Below are positions 30,411 to 41,451 of a stretch of DNA of 64,000 nucleotides, piece by piece. Each line of letters begins with the position of its first letter. Position 1 is the first letter of the stretch. Location of the stretch: contig JAIVFH010000026.1 in NCBI GenBank assembly GCA_025765595.1, positions 1-64,000 on the forward strand, written 5' to 3'. The DNA comes from Obelidium mucronatum (Eukaryota > Chytridiomycota > Chytridiomycetes > Chytridiales > Chytriomycetaceae). Below the pieces are notes generated by a model that saw only the letters and a list, made by a program, of their open reading frames with translations, was not told where the DNA came from and did no database searches. A program made the translations under genes and the position numbers.

Positions 30411-33400
30411 ATGACTTTCGAAAGTGCTTTAATGCCTTCAACATTTGCTATTGCTCTTTTCGAAGTGAGTATATCCCCACACTCATTCCTTAATTACAGG
30501 CTGCTACTACTACTACCCCACACACACGCAATACTCGCTCTTCGGGACTTCCTTCTTTACTTCTCCTCCTTTGCTTCTTTTAATTCTTCTATATCTCTCG
30601 ATATTGGGATCCTCTGAACGAATGGACTTGCTGTTGGCATGGACGCGTTATTTAAATGGCTGAATCCTGGGACACGTCTTCAAGAAATTCCTGCCGCTTG
30701 ACAGCTCCTCCTCCTTCTCCTCACCCTCCTCACCCTCAACACCAATCTTTATTAACTCTCTATTCTTTATATTCAGGTTGTTTTTTTAATGGTTATCGCC
30801 GCGCTTGTCGCCTGCGATGCCATGACGTGCTTCCTGGCCTGGCGCCAGCGCCCCCAGGACCACCAGGCCCTCGAATGCGAGCTTTCGGCTGTTTTGGCCG
30901 AATGCGAGACGCTCAAGGGCCTGAGCGAGATTCTCTCGCTGGCCAACACGCGTCTGTGCAGGGAGGCTGCAAGCGCTGCGGCGGGCGATTGTTGAGGCCA
31001 ACGACACTGCGATGGCAGTGCGTATTAACCGCGGCCTGGTTTTCAATGAGCTGGACGCTTCGCGCGGTGAGTTTTTTTTATTTGTTTTCCTCTTGTTTGT
31101 GGTGTTAATTTTTTTTTTTTGTTTCATTTCCAATCTGCAGAGGAGTGTCGCGAGCTGAAGGAGAAATTGCGGGAGGCGTTGGAACGCGAACGCGACCTGC
31201 AAGAGTGAGTTTTTATTTTTTTATTATTATTATTTTATTTTATTTAGCAATGCACCTAAACAAAAAAAAATTGCGGTACCAGAGATCTTGTCCGTATGAC
31301 AAGATTCGAGGAGTTGGGGGCAAGAGAGATATTGAAGTTAAAAAGCGACTTCCTGGATTTGGAAATCCACCATTCCGCCATTTTGAAACTTGTGAGTTTT
31401 TTTTCCAAGCTTGTTGTTGTTTTTGAAAGTGTTTTCTTTCTTCTTTTCATCAAATGATTGTTACTGAGTTTATATGTTTTTCATTATCAGGGTGCTGCTA
31501 CTCAAAAAGCCCAAGAGGAAAAGGTGGAAGCCCAATCCCAGCGAGAGACGCTTGAGCTCTTGAATCAAGTTGCAGACCTCAAGAATCAACTTGAGCTACT
31601 TTCAGTGGCAAGTCCTCCCCTGGTGGAATCGGGAAGTGCCGAGACTCAAGTCTCTCCTCAAAAGTTTGTCTCATCACCAGTTGCTGAACTGGTTCCAGAT
31701 GCTGTCACGCTTCTTTCTTCAACCAGCGTTACGGACTGTATTTTGCTGTCCGAATTTGTATCCACAAATGCTCTTGATGTTGTTGAGTGTTGCACTCCCC
31801 CAGCTGTCCAAGTCCTTGCTATCGCGTCTCCATCCCGGACTGCTACTCCATTTCACATTTCTGTCATTCCAGCTACCGCCGTTGTCATTGCCAGCCGGTC
31901 CCCGGCGCCCGAAGAAGCCATTTCAACGCCGTTTCCAGTTGCCACGCCCCTTGACTCTGTGCCTTATCCAGTACCATCCGCAGATCTTGTTGATGTTTCT
32001 CCGCCTTCGGTCCAAGTATTTGCCACACCGTCTCCAGCCATAGCTTCTATTGAATTTATTCTGAACATCAACTCCACTCCTTTCACGCCTGCTGTCACAA
32101 CCGTCACAAGCCCTGTCGACATTGAAGTTGTGGTACCTGTTGCCGTCCCCTCTCCAGCTGCAGCTCCTATTGAAGCTCCAATGAGGACGCCATTTGAAGA
32201 TGTTTCCGCCCTGCCACCAGCCATTTTTGGTGCTATTGAAATTGTTGGCATTATTGTACCTGTCGATTCTGTCACCGCGTTATCCGAGTCAATACCTGCC
32301 CGAATCGCCACCACCATTCCCAAACCCACTGTTTCTGTCAAGGAGCGAGTGCGTCTTCTTGAGGAAGTGACCTCAGTTCTTGAGGACTCTACGGAAGAGC
32401 TTGCTGTGGCATTTCAAAGGCTGGATTTGACCGCAGGATTCGGGCAAGTAAATGAAGCCATGGATCTTGATTTGGCGGAAACAGTACAGTTGTTGGATGC
32501 TGCTCCAGCGGCTGAACCAGCATTACTTGAGACTTATGCAGAACAAGTGATTCTAGCAGTTTCGCAGTCGACTGTAGTGGCACTTGATTTACAGGATGAC
32601 GATCTGAGCACCGCGGCTGAGTTGGGCTCTCTTCCACCACCAACGCCTTCCCCCACCACTGCCCACCAATCCGTGGAACTGACCACCGCGGTTGAGTTGG
32701 ACTCTCTTCCACTACTATCACCTTCCACCACCACTGCCCACCAATTCGCGGAACTGAACACCGCGGCAGAATTGGGCTCTCTTCCACCGCCATCACCACC
32801 TTCCACCACCACTGTCCACCAATCCGCGGAACTGAGCACCACGGCAGATTTGATTTCTCTCTCCATCTTTAGAGATCAAGGAGAAGGAGATGAAGTGGAT
32901 GCAATGTTTATTGACATGCCGGACACCGAGGCGCCAGTCTACTGTCTTGGGAATGACTGGGCGGCGGAGATGGGTGAAGCTGAAGACCACGAAGAAGCGA
33001 TGGTGGCGATGCTGACCATTTGCTTGCAAGGAAATGGTTTGGACCTTGTTGCGCCAGCCGCCGAGGAACCCTTGGTAGCATCTGATGCGACTGCTGACAC
33101 AGATCTGTTCGCGTTTTGTGAAATCACTTCCTCTCCGGTTGTGGAGACGTGTGTAGCCGAAGGGGTCGAAGCTGCGGTTCTGTTTGGGGACGCGGATGTT
33201 GTCATGCAGGAGGCGGCCACTCAAGATAAGGGCTTGATGGAAGCCGCTGTTGTTGAAGACAGGCCTCAACTGGCGGAATCGCTGAAGCGCCGCCAGTTTC
33301 GCGAGCCCGCTTCAATAGCCAAGCGCCATGCTCGAGCTGCCCGAGAGACGGCAGTGCGTCTTGAGGTTTCCGTTGCAGTGGAAGCTGATGAGGATGTGGT

Positions 33401-33761
33401 GATGGGGGACCCACAACCGGCAGCACCGCGCGTTGCCCGCAAGGAGTACAGCTGGGCCGCCAGAGTGGAACGCCTTGCTTTGGCAGCACGGCGGATCCCG
33501 ACACAGGGTTCCGATGCACCAGCTGCGGCGGTGGTGGCGCCGGCGGTAGAAGCGAATTCACTGGATCTGTTTGCCAGTGTCTGTTGCGTCCAGGCTGCAG
33601 TTCTGCCTCTCACGGTGGCGGAAGTGAACACTCTTGCCGATATCGAGGCTCAGGCTCCCGTCGCCCTCACTTTGCTGGTAGAGGCACGTCAGATTCTGGA
33701 TGCCATTGAGCCCGAAAAGGATATGACGGAAGAGGATCTCGATGACCTCTTTTCAGAATAA
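30411..33761 (+). CDS. block gene, copy 2: membrane/coiled-coil protein of unknown function
   Basis: Exons are 30411-30464, 30777-31066, 31141-31204, 31283-31391 and 31491-33761. Exons 1, 3 and 4 have exactly the same lengths as in copy 1 (54, 64, 109), supporting the model. The product starts MTFESALMPSTFAIALFE, then a hydrophobic segment (VVFLMVIAALVA) and a coiled coil. A long Pro/Val/Thr/Ser-rich region has degenerate HQ(S/F)(A/V)EL units. The C-terminal domain matches copy 1: FIDMPDTEAPV, GNDWAAEM, ESLKRRQFREPAS, KEYSWAARVERLALAARR and EEDLDDLFSE. Exon 5 is one open frame of 757 codons. A single extra base in exon 2 near 30966 breaks the joined frame. Topology and function are unknown. 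Confidence 0.75.
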
Positions 33762-33819
33762 TTAACTTGGAGAGAGTGAGAGCGGGGATGAGGGGGATCG
33801 GGGACTATTTTTTTAATTG

Positions 33820-33925
33820 TTGTGGGGAGTTGTTCCACGAGATCCCGTGAATCTCACCAAATATCGCCGGGTTGAAAATTCAAATAGCAAGCTGGATATG
33901 TGGGGAGTTGTTCCAAGGGGTCCCG
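33820..33925 (+). repeat. ~78-bp direct repeats after copy 2
   Basis: Two units start GGGGAGTTGTTCCA and continue with CCCGTGAATC, at about 33822 and 33900. They are equivalent to the three units after copy 1 at 23708-23915. Confidence 0.75.
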
Positions 33926-34019
33926 TGAATCCCATCAATCGCCGGATTAGAAGTCCGAGATGCAAGTGCAAGCAACACAAATACTTCAGCGTTACCATCA
34001 GCCCCAAAAAGTCTGCTCC

Positions 34020-36110
34020 CATTCTCCAGTCAGGTCTCTTTAACCCCTGGGGACTGGGAACTTACTTGGATATTTACCTCTACAACTACCCCAACCCGAC
34101 TTTGGAACCGAATCTCACCATATAGGACCTCATTAATCCTGGTGAGAGGAGGGGTCCGTTCTGTCGCCGCCATAGCTTCTGCCACTGGAACACTTCCGAA
34201 GATCTTCATCCAAAGTGGTGCCTCCGCTCTCCCGTAAGGTCTCTTTAACCCCTGGGGGGCGGGGCTGCTATTTGGATCCAACAACTTCTGTGCCGTCGTT
34301 GTCGTAGCCGCTCTCACTGCAAAACTCCCAATCATCTTCGTCAGAAGTTTTCTCTCCGCTCTCCAGCCAGGTCTCTTTAACCCCTGGAGGGCGCGGGTGC
34401 TACTTGGGTCCATTCTTTTGCTTCGATAACTTTGGAACCGACTCTCGCCGTATAGGACCTCATTAATCCTGGCGAGAGGAGGGGTCTGTTTCTGCCGTCG
34501 CCACCGTTGCTATTGGGCAAAAACCATCGAACACCATCATCAAAAGTGGCGCTACCGCTCTGCCGCCAGGTCTCTTTAACCCCGGGAGAGCGAGGTGCTA
34601 CTTGGGTCCAACTACCGCAGCCTTGGAAACCGACTCTCGCCGTATAGGACCTCATTAATCCTGGCGAGAGGAGGGGTCTGTTTCTGCCGTCGCCACCGTT
34701 GCTATTGGGCAAAAACCATCGAACACCATCATCAAAAGTGGCGCTACCGCTCTGCCGCCAGGTCTCTTTAACCCCGGGAGAGCGAGGTGCTACTTGGGTC
34801 CAACTACCGCAGCCTTGGAAACCGACTCTCGCCGTATAGGACCTCATTAATCCTGGCGAGAGGAGGGGTCTGTTTCTGCCGTCGCCACCGTTGCTATTGG
34901 GCAAAAACCATCGAACACCATCATCAAAAGTGGCGCTACCGCTCTGCCGCCAGGTCTCTTTAACCCCGGGAGAGCGAGGTGCTACTTGGGTCCAACTACC
35001 GCAGCCTTGGGAACCGACTCTCGCCGTATAGGACCTCATTAATCCTGGCGAGAAGAGGGGCCTATTCTGTCACTGCCATTGCTCGTGGAACACCTACGTT
35101 CGAACCGACTCTTGCCATTATAGGACCTCATTAATCCTGGCGAGAGAAGGGGTCTGTTTTGTCACTGCCACCGCCACTACCCTGGGAAACCTCGAATAAT
35201 CTTCATCAATAGTGGTGTCCGCGCTCTCCAGCCAGGTCTCTTTAACCCCTGGAGGGCGCGGGTGCTGCTTGGGTCCAACTACCGGATTTTTTGAACTGAC
35301 TCTCGCCGTATGGGACCTCATTAATCCTGGCGAGAAGAGGGGCCTATTCTGTCACTGCCATTGCTCGCGGAACACCTACGTTCGAACCGACTCTCGCCAT
35401 TATAGGACCTCATTAATCCTGGCGAGAGAAGGGGTCTATTTTGTCACTGCCACCGCCACTACCCTGGGAAACCTCGAATAATCTTCATCAATAGTGGTGT
35501 CCGCGCTCTCCAGCCAGGTCTCTTTAACCCCTGGACTGCGCGGGTGCTACTTGGGTCCAATCTTTTGCTTCGACAACTTTGGAACCGACTCTCACCATAT
35601 AGGATCTCATTAATCCTGGTGAGAGAAGGGGTCTGTTTCGTCGCTGCCGCAGCCACTACCACACTTGCTACTTTGGTTGCACTCGGCACTCCCACTTTGG
35701 AACCGACTCTCGCCGTATAGGACCTCATTAATCCTGGCAAGAGGAGGGGTCTGCTCTGTGAGAAAGATTGATCAAAAGGATCCTTGAAACTGCCGTTAAA
35801 TCGATAATTTACAAGTTTAGTTTGATGTGAGCCAGGGTATTTCGAGTACTAACTTCGTCTTTAGAACTTAATTTGTCACAAGGATCTGTTTAGTCTGGCA
35901 AGACGCGATGACCATGTGCTGAGATACTATTATTGGATTCGCCTGAAGAGTGGTAACTACTTGGACAAAGATAATGGCGAACACTAACGAATACTTTAGA
36001 ACCGACTTTCGCCACATGGATCTCATTAGTCCGGCGAGAGGAGGGGATCTGTTATGTCGGCACTTCAAATACCAAACCATTAGTCGGGCAGGAGAAGGAA
36101 ACATACCTCC
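34020..36110. repeat. alternating hairpin repeat array B
   Basis: It is built from the same two hairpin modules as array A, with about ten of the CTCTCGCC/GGCGAGAG type and about eight of the CTCCAGCC/TGGAG type. Within 34451-35030 a 192-bp unit holding one hairpin of each type is repeated three times almost perfectly. Because 192 is divisible by three, this creates a long repetitive minus-strand ORF (34377-35039) that is probably incidental. The array ends about 125 bp before the ABCF start codon. Confidence 0.85.
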
Positions 36111-36235
36111 ACAACCAATCAAAAATACACCAAGGCACAACATCTGATACTTTAATTTCGACTGATACGACTAGATAAACAATAAAATAGAGGTTTAATC
36201 ACTTTCTTCTTTTTCCCCTTTCAAATAATAAAAAA

Positions 36236-38740
36236 ATGGCTTCAGAGAAAGACCACCGCGACCTCAAAGTCAAGTCATCGTACGCTTCGGGCGCTGTCTT
36301 GACTGGCGGCGCTCTCTTTGAAGGAATCAGCGCAACGGGAACACTGCTGTCGCCGCCAAACTCAAGAGACGTTCAGATTGAGAAGTTTTCCATCCAAGTT
36401 TGTTTTGTCTTCTTTGCTGTCTGCCTTGCGAAGCTGATTGTTTCTTTCATCAAAAGGCGTACGGAAAACTGCTCGTGAAAGACTCGGACTTTTCCCTCAT
36501 CAACGGCCGTCGATATGGTCTCATTGCACCCAACGGATCTGGTACACAACAACCCGTCCTGTGTTGCTTTTTTCCTTTCTCTGCTTATGCCAGGTTTTCT
36601 CATGAATTTAAGGCAAATCAACAATGCTTCATGCGATCGCTTGTGGCCTGGTTCCTACACCTGCTGCCTTGGACTATTACCTTCTCGATCGAGAGTTTGG
36701 ACCCACGGAAATGACGTCTCTCGAAGCTGTTTTGAACATTAACGAAACGGAGCGGGAAGCATTGATGGATGAAATGGAGGACCTTTTGGATGATTCGGTT
36801 GGAAACGCTGAAAGGTGAGAGAGCAAATAGAAAATGTGGAGCAGTGTGTGGAGAAGTGGGCATCACTGCAGTATATTGCTATCGAATTGAGGAAGGAATA
36901 CGGAAGCGCTGTTTTTTACTATTGGGCAGATCTTTCCTCGCAGAACTCCAACTCACCACTTTTTTTTTTTTTTTTTTTTTCGTTCAAAGAATCGATGCAA
37001 TCCAAGACCGTCTCGCCGAACTCGAAGTCTCTGGAGAAGAACGAATCGCCCTCGAAATCCTAAAAGGTCTCGGATTCTCTGAAACGCTAATCTCCACAAA
37101 AACCAAGGACCTTTCTGGTGGTTGGAGAATGAGAATCTCACTTGCCAGAATTCTGTTTGTGAAACCCACGCTCATGATGCTCGATGAACCGACGAACCAC
37201 TTGGATCTGGAAGCTGTGGTTTGGTTGGAGGAGTATTTGGTGCATAACTTGAGTGGACATACGCTCTTGATTACTTGCCATTCGCAAGATACGTTGAATG
37301 AAGTGTGTACGGATATTATTCACTTGTACCATCAGAAGCTGGATTACTACAAGGTCAGTTGGAAAAAATTGAGCGTTCTTTGTTTTGTCTTGTCTTTTTT
37401 TTAAACCAAGATCATTTCAAAAGGGTGACTACAACACATTCACAAAAGTACGTCACGAAAAAACAGCCCTCTTGACAAAACAAGCCATGAAGGAAGAAAA
37501 GAAGATGGCAGCAATCCAACAAAACCTGAACGCTACAGGAACAAAAGCACAAACCCAAGCAAAACAAAAGGTCAAGAATATGGAAAAGGAGAAGGAAAAA
37601 AACAAGGAAAAGAACAAGGATCTTCAGGAAGAGCTTATTATCGATAAGGAATTCACATTGCGGTTTGGGGAATGTGGTGGCGGTTTGCCGCCTCCCGTCT
37701 TGAAGTTTAATGATGTTTCGTTTGGGTATGATCCCGCGAAGCCTTTGTTTACGGGACTTAACTTTGGTTTGGATCTGGATGCTCGTATTGCTTTGGTCGG
37801 GTATGTCCATTTGTACTTAAAGTCATTCCCGTGACTTAATAGTGGGAATAGACCAAACGGAGCTGGTAAATCCACATTGCTCAAACTTATGCTGGGAACC
37901 CTAGAACCCACCTCTGGAACCTCTGTTCGTCACCACCACCTTCGAATTGGGTAAGAGCGAACGAAACCAAGAAGAGAAAAAAAAAATGGACTAAAAAGAA
38001 CCCGTCTCCAATTTTTTTTTGACAGTCAATTCAACCAACACATGGGCGACCAACTAGACATGGAACGATCCGCCGTCGAATGGCTCTGCATGCACTTCAA
38101 AGACATCAAACCCCAAGAAATGCGCCGCGAAGTCGGGAAATTCGGTCTCACTGGGAAATCCCAAGTGATCCCCATGAAACAACTCTCTGACGGACAAAGA
38201 CGCCGCGTCCTGTTTTGTTACCTCGGTCTCCACACGCCACACATGTTTTTGATGGACGAACCGACGAACGCGTTGGATTTGGAAACGATTGATGCGCTTG
38301 CGGAAGCGATTAATGAGTATGATGGGGGTGTTGTTTTTGTGACGCATGATTTCAGGTTGATTGATCAGGTTGCCAAGGAGATTTGGATTGTTAAGGATGG
38401 GACTATTCAGGAGTTTGATGGGGATATTCATGATTATAAGGCGGCTTTGAAGGCGCAGTATGCCAAGGAGAGAGCGGAGGCGGCAGCAGCGGCTGGCTTG
38501 ACAACTGGTGTTGCGAACGTTAGTTTGGAGAAGGGGGCGTCTGCGGACAAGGCGGCAACAGAAAAGGCGAGTGCAGAGAAGAAGGATAAAAAGAAGGATA
38601 AGAAGAAGGCTGCCAAGGTTATCGAGGAGGATGACGATGTGGTAGTTCAAGATGAGGAAGATTCAAGTAAGGTGGAAGTGGAAGCTGCTGCTCCAGAGAA
38701 GAAGAAGAAGGAAAAGAAAAAGAGAAGAGGTGATGATTAA
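36236..38740 (+). CDS. ARB1: ABCF-family ATPase (ARB1/ABCF2-like)
   Basis: This soluble twin-ATPase ABC protein has no membrane domain. Yeast Arb1 and human ABCF2 act in ribosome biogenesis or on ribosomes. Exons are 36236-36397, 36457-36541, 36613-36814, 36990-37353, 37424-37800, 37852-37950 and 38026-38740, giving 667 residues in one clean frame. NBD1 has Walker A APNGSGKST (split by intron 2), signature [13 protein letters not shown] and Walker [14 protein letters not shown] charged Lys/Glu linker joins NBD2, with GPNGAGKST, the variant signature LSDGQRRRV and [12 protein letters not shown] with VTHDFRLI. The C-terminus is Ala/Lys/Glu-rich and basic. Intron 3 contains a 20-nt poly-T. Its 5' end is also present as a stub at 26457. 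Confidence 0.93.
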
Positions 38741-39041
38741 AATGATCTTGTTTATTGTTTCTATTTGAAGTGAGGGTTGTATCAGTGTGGTTATACACTT
38801 TGCAAATGGACATGCAGATGGGCATCAGATAAACCATTCCTTGCTTTCCTTCTTAACTGCTGCGGCCTTGACAGTTTCCGGTTCAGACTTCCGCCCAACT
38901 TCTCAAAACGAATCTCGCAACAAAAGTTTAAAACATCAAAAAAAAACATTGATATACACAAGAATCTATTGGTATTTTATTCGATGGAAGACTTATCATA
39001 GACAACTCGAATAGAAACGCCCTTGGAATAATAGTTACATC
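38741..39041. other. convergent 3' intergenic spacer
   Basis: This spacer lies between the ABCF stop and the OPT stop on the opposite strand. I see no further gene; it should hold both 3' UTRs and polyadenylation signals. Confidence 0.6.
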
Positions 39042-41451
39042 TTAAACACAAGAAACTCCGAGGGCAGTCTCGTTGTCTCCCTGGTTCAAGTAGTAAGCAC
39101 AGTCGTAGTCATTGTACGAAGCTCCTGGGTAGCAGTAGTAGTCGAATGGAACATTGTCAGTGTTTGGGTTCAAGGCGTAGAAGCTCAAGAAGGAGATTCC
39201 AGCCACAGACATGAATGACACAATCAAGGAAACGATACCAGCACTTCCATCAAAGGAAGCTCCCATAACGTACAAGTACTTTTGGTAGAATTCCTTGTTC
39301 TTCAAGAACAAGTATTGGGAGACAAGAGCCAAAAGGAATGGCATGAGAACAACGACTTGGTAGGCACCAGCGTTACCAGTGGTGAAGATGATGGCGAAGT
39401 TGATGTAGTGCCAGTACTTGGACTTGACGATGTACTTGTTGGCCAACCATGGGAGCAATGGAGCAGCAGCACCAATCAAGAAGCACCAGAGGAGACCTTC
39501 GTAGAGGGATCCGATACCAAAGAATCTTTGTGGTCCGATAGCTCCCCAGATACCTCCAGCAGAGTAGAAGGTTTGGTGACCGTTGTATCTCCATTCTGGC
39601 TTTTGCAAAAGGTCGTTGGTGTTGAAGACCATGTAGAAGACGGCTCCGGTGGAAACGAAAGCGTTGATGAGGGTTCCGTAGAATTGAGCGAAAACCATGG
39701 CGTATGGTGGAATGTGCAAGTATTGTCCGAGCTTCAAGTCCTGGGTCAAAGTCAAAGCTTGAACAAGGGAGTTGGTACCCCAGGATTTGAAAGCCATGAC
39801 AGCAATGGTTTGTCCTGGAATCATCAAACCAATGACGAATTCGGTCAACACGTTCAAGTAGAGGTAGAAACCACTGACGGCGGGAACGATTCCGAATGGC
39901 AAGATGAAGATCAAACAGATGAACAAGTTGAAGAAGATAGCCCACCATGGCATGTTGAATGGAGTAACGAGGGAGACAATGATGGCGCCAGCAGAAGCGA
40001 CAGCCAAGAAAGCGAGGTAAGCCCAGTCTGGGACATCTGGGTAGGCTTCCATCATCTTGACGTGCTTGTCCAAACCGTCAACTTCGTCTCTGACTTGTCT
40101 GAAGGCGTTCATGGATTGACGGTAAATGTCCTTTCCGTACCAAAGAGCAACGTGGGAGAGGGATGCGGTAATGGTAGCGAAAGAAGCACCGTAAACCAAA
40201 GCAAAGTGGGCAGTAAGACGGACTGGGGCGACATCGTTGTAAGCAGTCAAGTTAAGATCGTAGTTGGCAGACTTGTTGTAGAAGTAGTTTGGTCTGACAC
40301 GGGAACCGTACTTCTTGGTACCGTTCTTGTTTCCGACAAATAATCCTGGAGAGTTGGCAGTTGGGTTACCGAGGGCATCCTTTCCAATAACCAAGTTGTC
40401 TCCCCAGACATCGTTAGCCCAGAGGATTGGAGTGATCAAGTATTGGAAGAAGGCAGTTCCACCCAAGAAGGTAAGCATAGCCCAGAATGGAGTGGTGAAG
40501 ACGTAAGAACCGAGGTAGGTCCAGTCAAAGGTCAAACCGAGGAAACCCATTCCCTTGACAGCAGAACCCGCAATAACGTTGAACTTGCTCAAGACACCAG
40601 ATTTGCCGCTTCCTCCGCCAGCAAGTAAACAACCCAAAGAGATGGTCTGGAGAACTGGAGCAAAGTATTCTGGAATCCACATGTAGACGAACATGGCAAA
40701 GAAAGTAACCCAGAAAAAGCGGTAACGGGTCATGGTGTACTTTTGAACTCCCTCGAATTCAGTGAGATCGGTCTTGTGGAAAGAGGTGAACAAGGCAATG
40801 GTGGAGAGGGTGGATGGCCACCACATGGCGGTTGGTCGAACCAAGAAACGACGGGTCAAACCAGAAAGACCGTAACCCAAGAATTGAGTCACGATGACGA
40901 ATCCAAGAGATTGCAAGAAGGTAATGTCAGTGTTACCCATCAAGTCTGGCATCATCTGGGAGACAACGTTTTCGATACCGTATGGTTGACCACCACAGGA
41001 GGCAATGATGTAGATGAGAACGTGTTCCTTCATGGAGAATGGACCTGGGTTCAGAATTCCTGATGGAAGGATAGCGGCCAACAAGAGACCCAATGGGTAG
41101 GTCAAGATAAGAGCAACGTTGGCACCAACGGAGAAAGCGTTGGTACGGAAAGAAAGGGCAGTGTTGGCAAAAGAGAGAACAGCAACCCAGAAGGTTCCGA
41201 GGAAGACGGATCGGAAAGTGAAAGCTGGAGTGTTTGGATCATCGGATTGTGGCACAATGAAGTCACTGATGTCAAGGCAAGGCAGTCAGAGTCATGAATC
41301 GCAGTGCCGTCTCCCACTCTGATACTTACATTCTCTCGAGGACATCTCTGATGTCTTCGACCTCTGTGTCTTCCTTGAGGTCTGGGTGAGTCTCGACGAA
41401 GTCTTGGACCTGCTTCTCCTTCTCGGCAATGTCTTGTTCAACGGTAGTCAT
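39042..41451 (-). CDS. oligopeptide transporter, OPT family
   Basis: This proton-coupled membrane carrier imports small peptides or related compounds such as glutathione. Exon 1 is 41451-41330 (MTTVEQDIAEKEKQ onward). A 64-nt intron is followed by exon 2, 41265-39042, giving 781 residues, normal for fungal OPTs. Many hydrophobic segments are visible. Family motifs include SDDPNTPAFTFR before the first membrane segment, NPGPFSMKEHVLIYI (the NPG motif), GLMIPGQTIAVMAFKSWG and LGQYLHIPPYAMVFAQ (the KIPP-type motif). Codon use is strongly biased to C/G-ending codons (GTC, TCC, AAG), unlike neighbours, which suggests high expression. Substrate cannot be inferred. Confidence 0.93.

Larger units (their letters stand above)
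29460..36390 (+). repeat. ~7 kb duplicated block, copy B
   Basis: This direct copy of the block at 19600-26610, in the same orientation, continues without a break into a complete ABCF gene. That suggests the gene order unknown gene - hairpin array - ABCF is ancestral and copy A is derived. The 192-bp hairpin unit is amplified three times in this copy but not in copy A. Confidence 0.8.

Noticed and set aside
34377..35039. 220-codon repetitive ORF on the minus strand in hairpin array B
   Set aside because: It exists because the triplicated unit is 192 bp, divisible by three. Other units of the array do not keep the frame, and nucleotide stems rather than codons are conserved.
36815..37063. ORF crossing ABCF intron 3 with a helical-looking stretch
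   Set aside because: Splicing 36814 to 36990 keeps the ABCF family sequence and frame; the intron ORF runs into poly-T and has no family counterpart.
38054..38650. 198-codon minus-strand ORF opposite ABCF exon 7
   Set aside because: It lies antisense to a conserved ATPase domain and has no recognisable motifs.
39282..40343. 353-codon plus-strand ORF opposite the OPT transporter
   Set aside because: It mirrors the strongly biased codons of OPT; the acidic, repetitive translation is typical of an antisense shadow.
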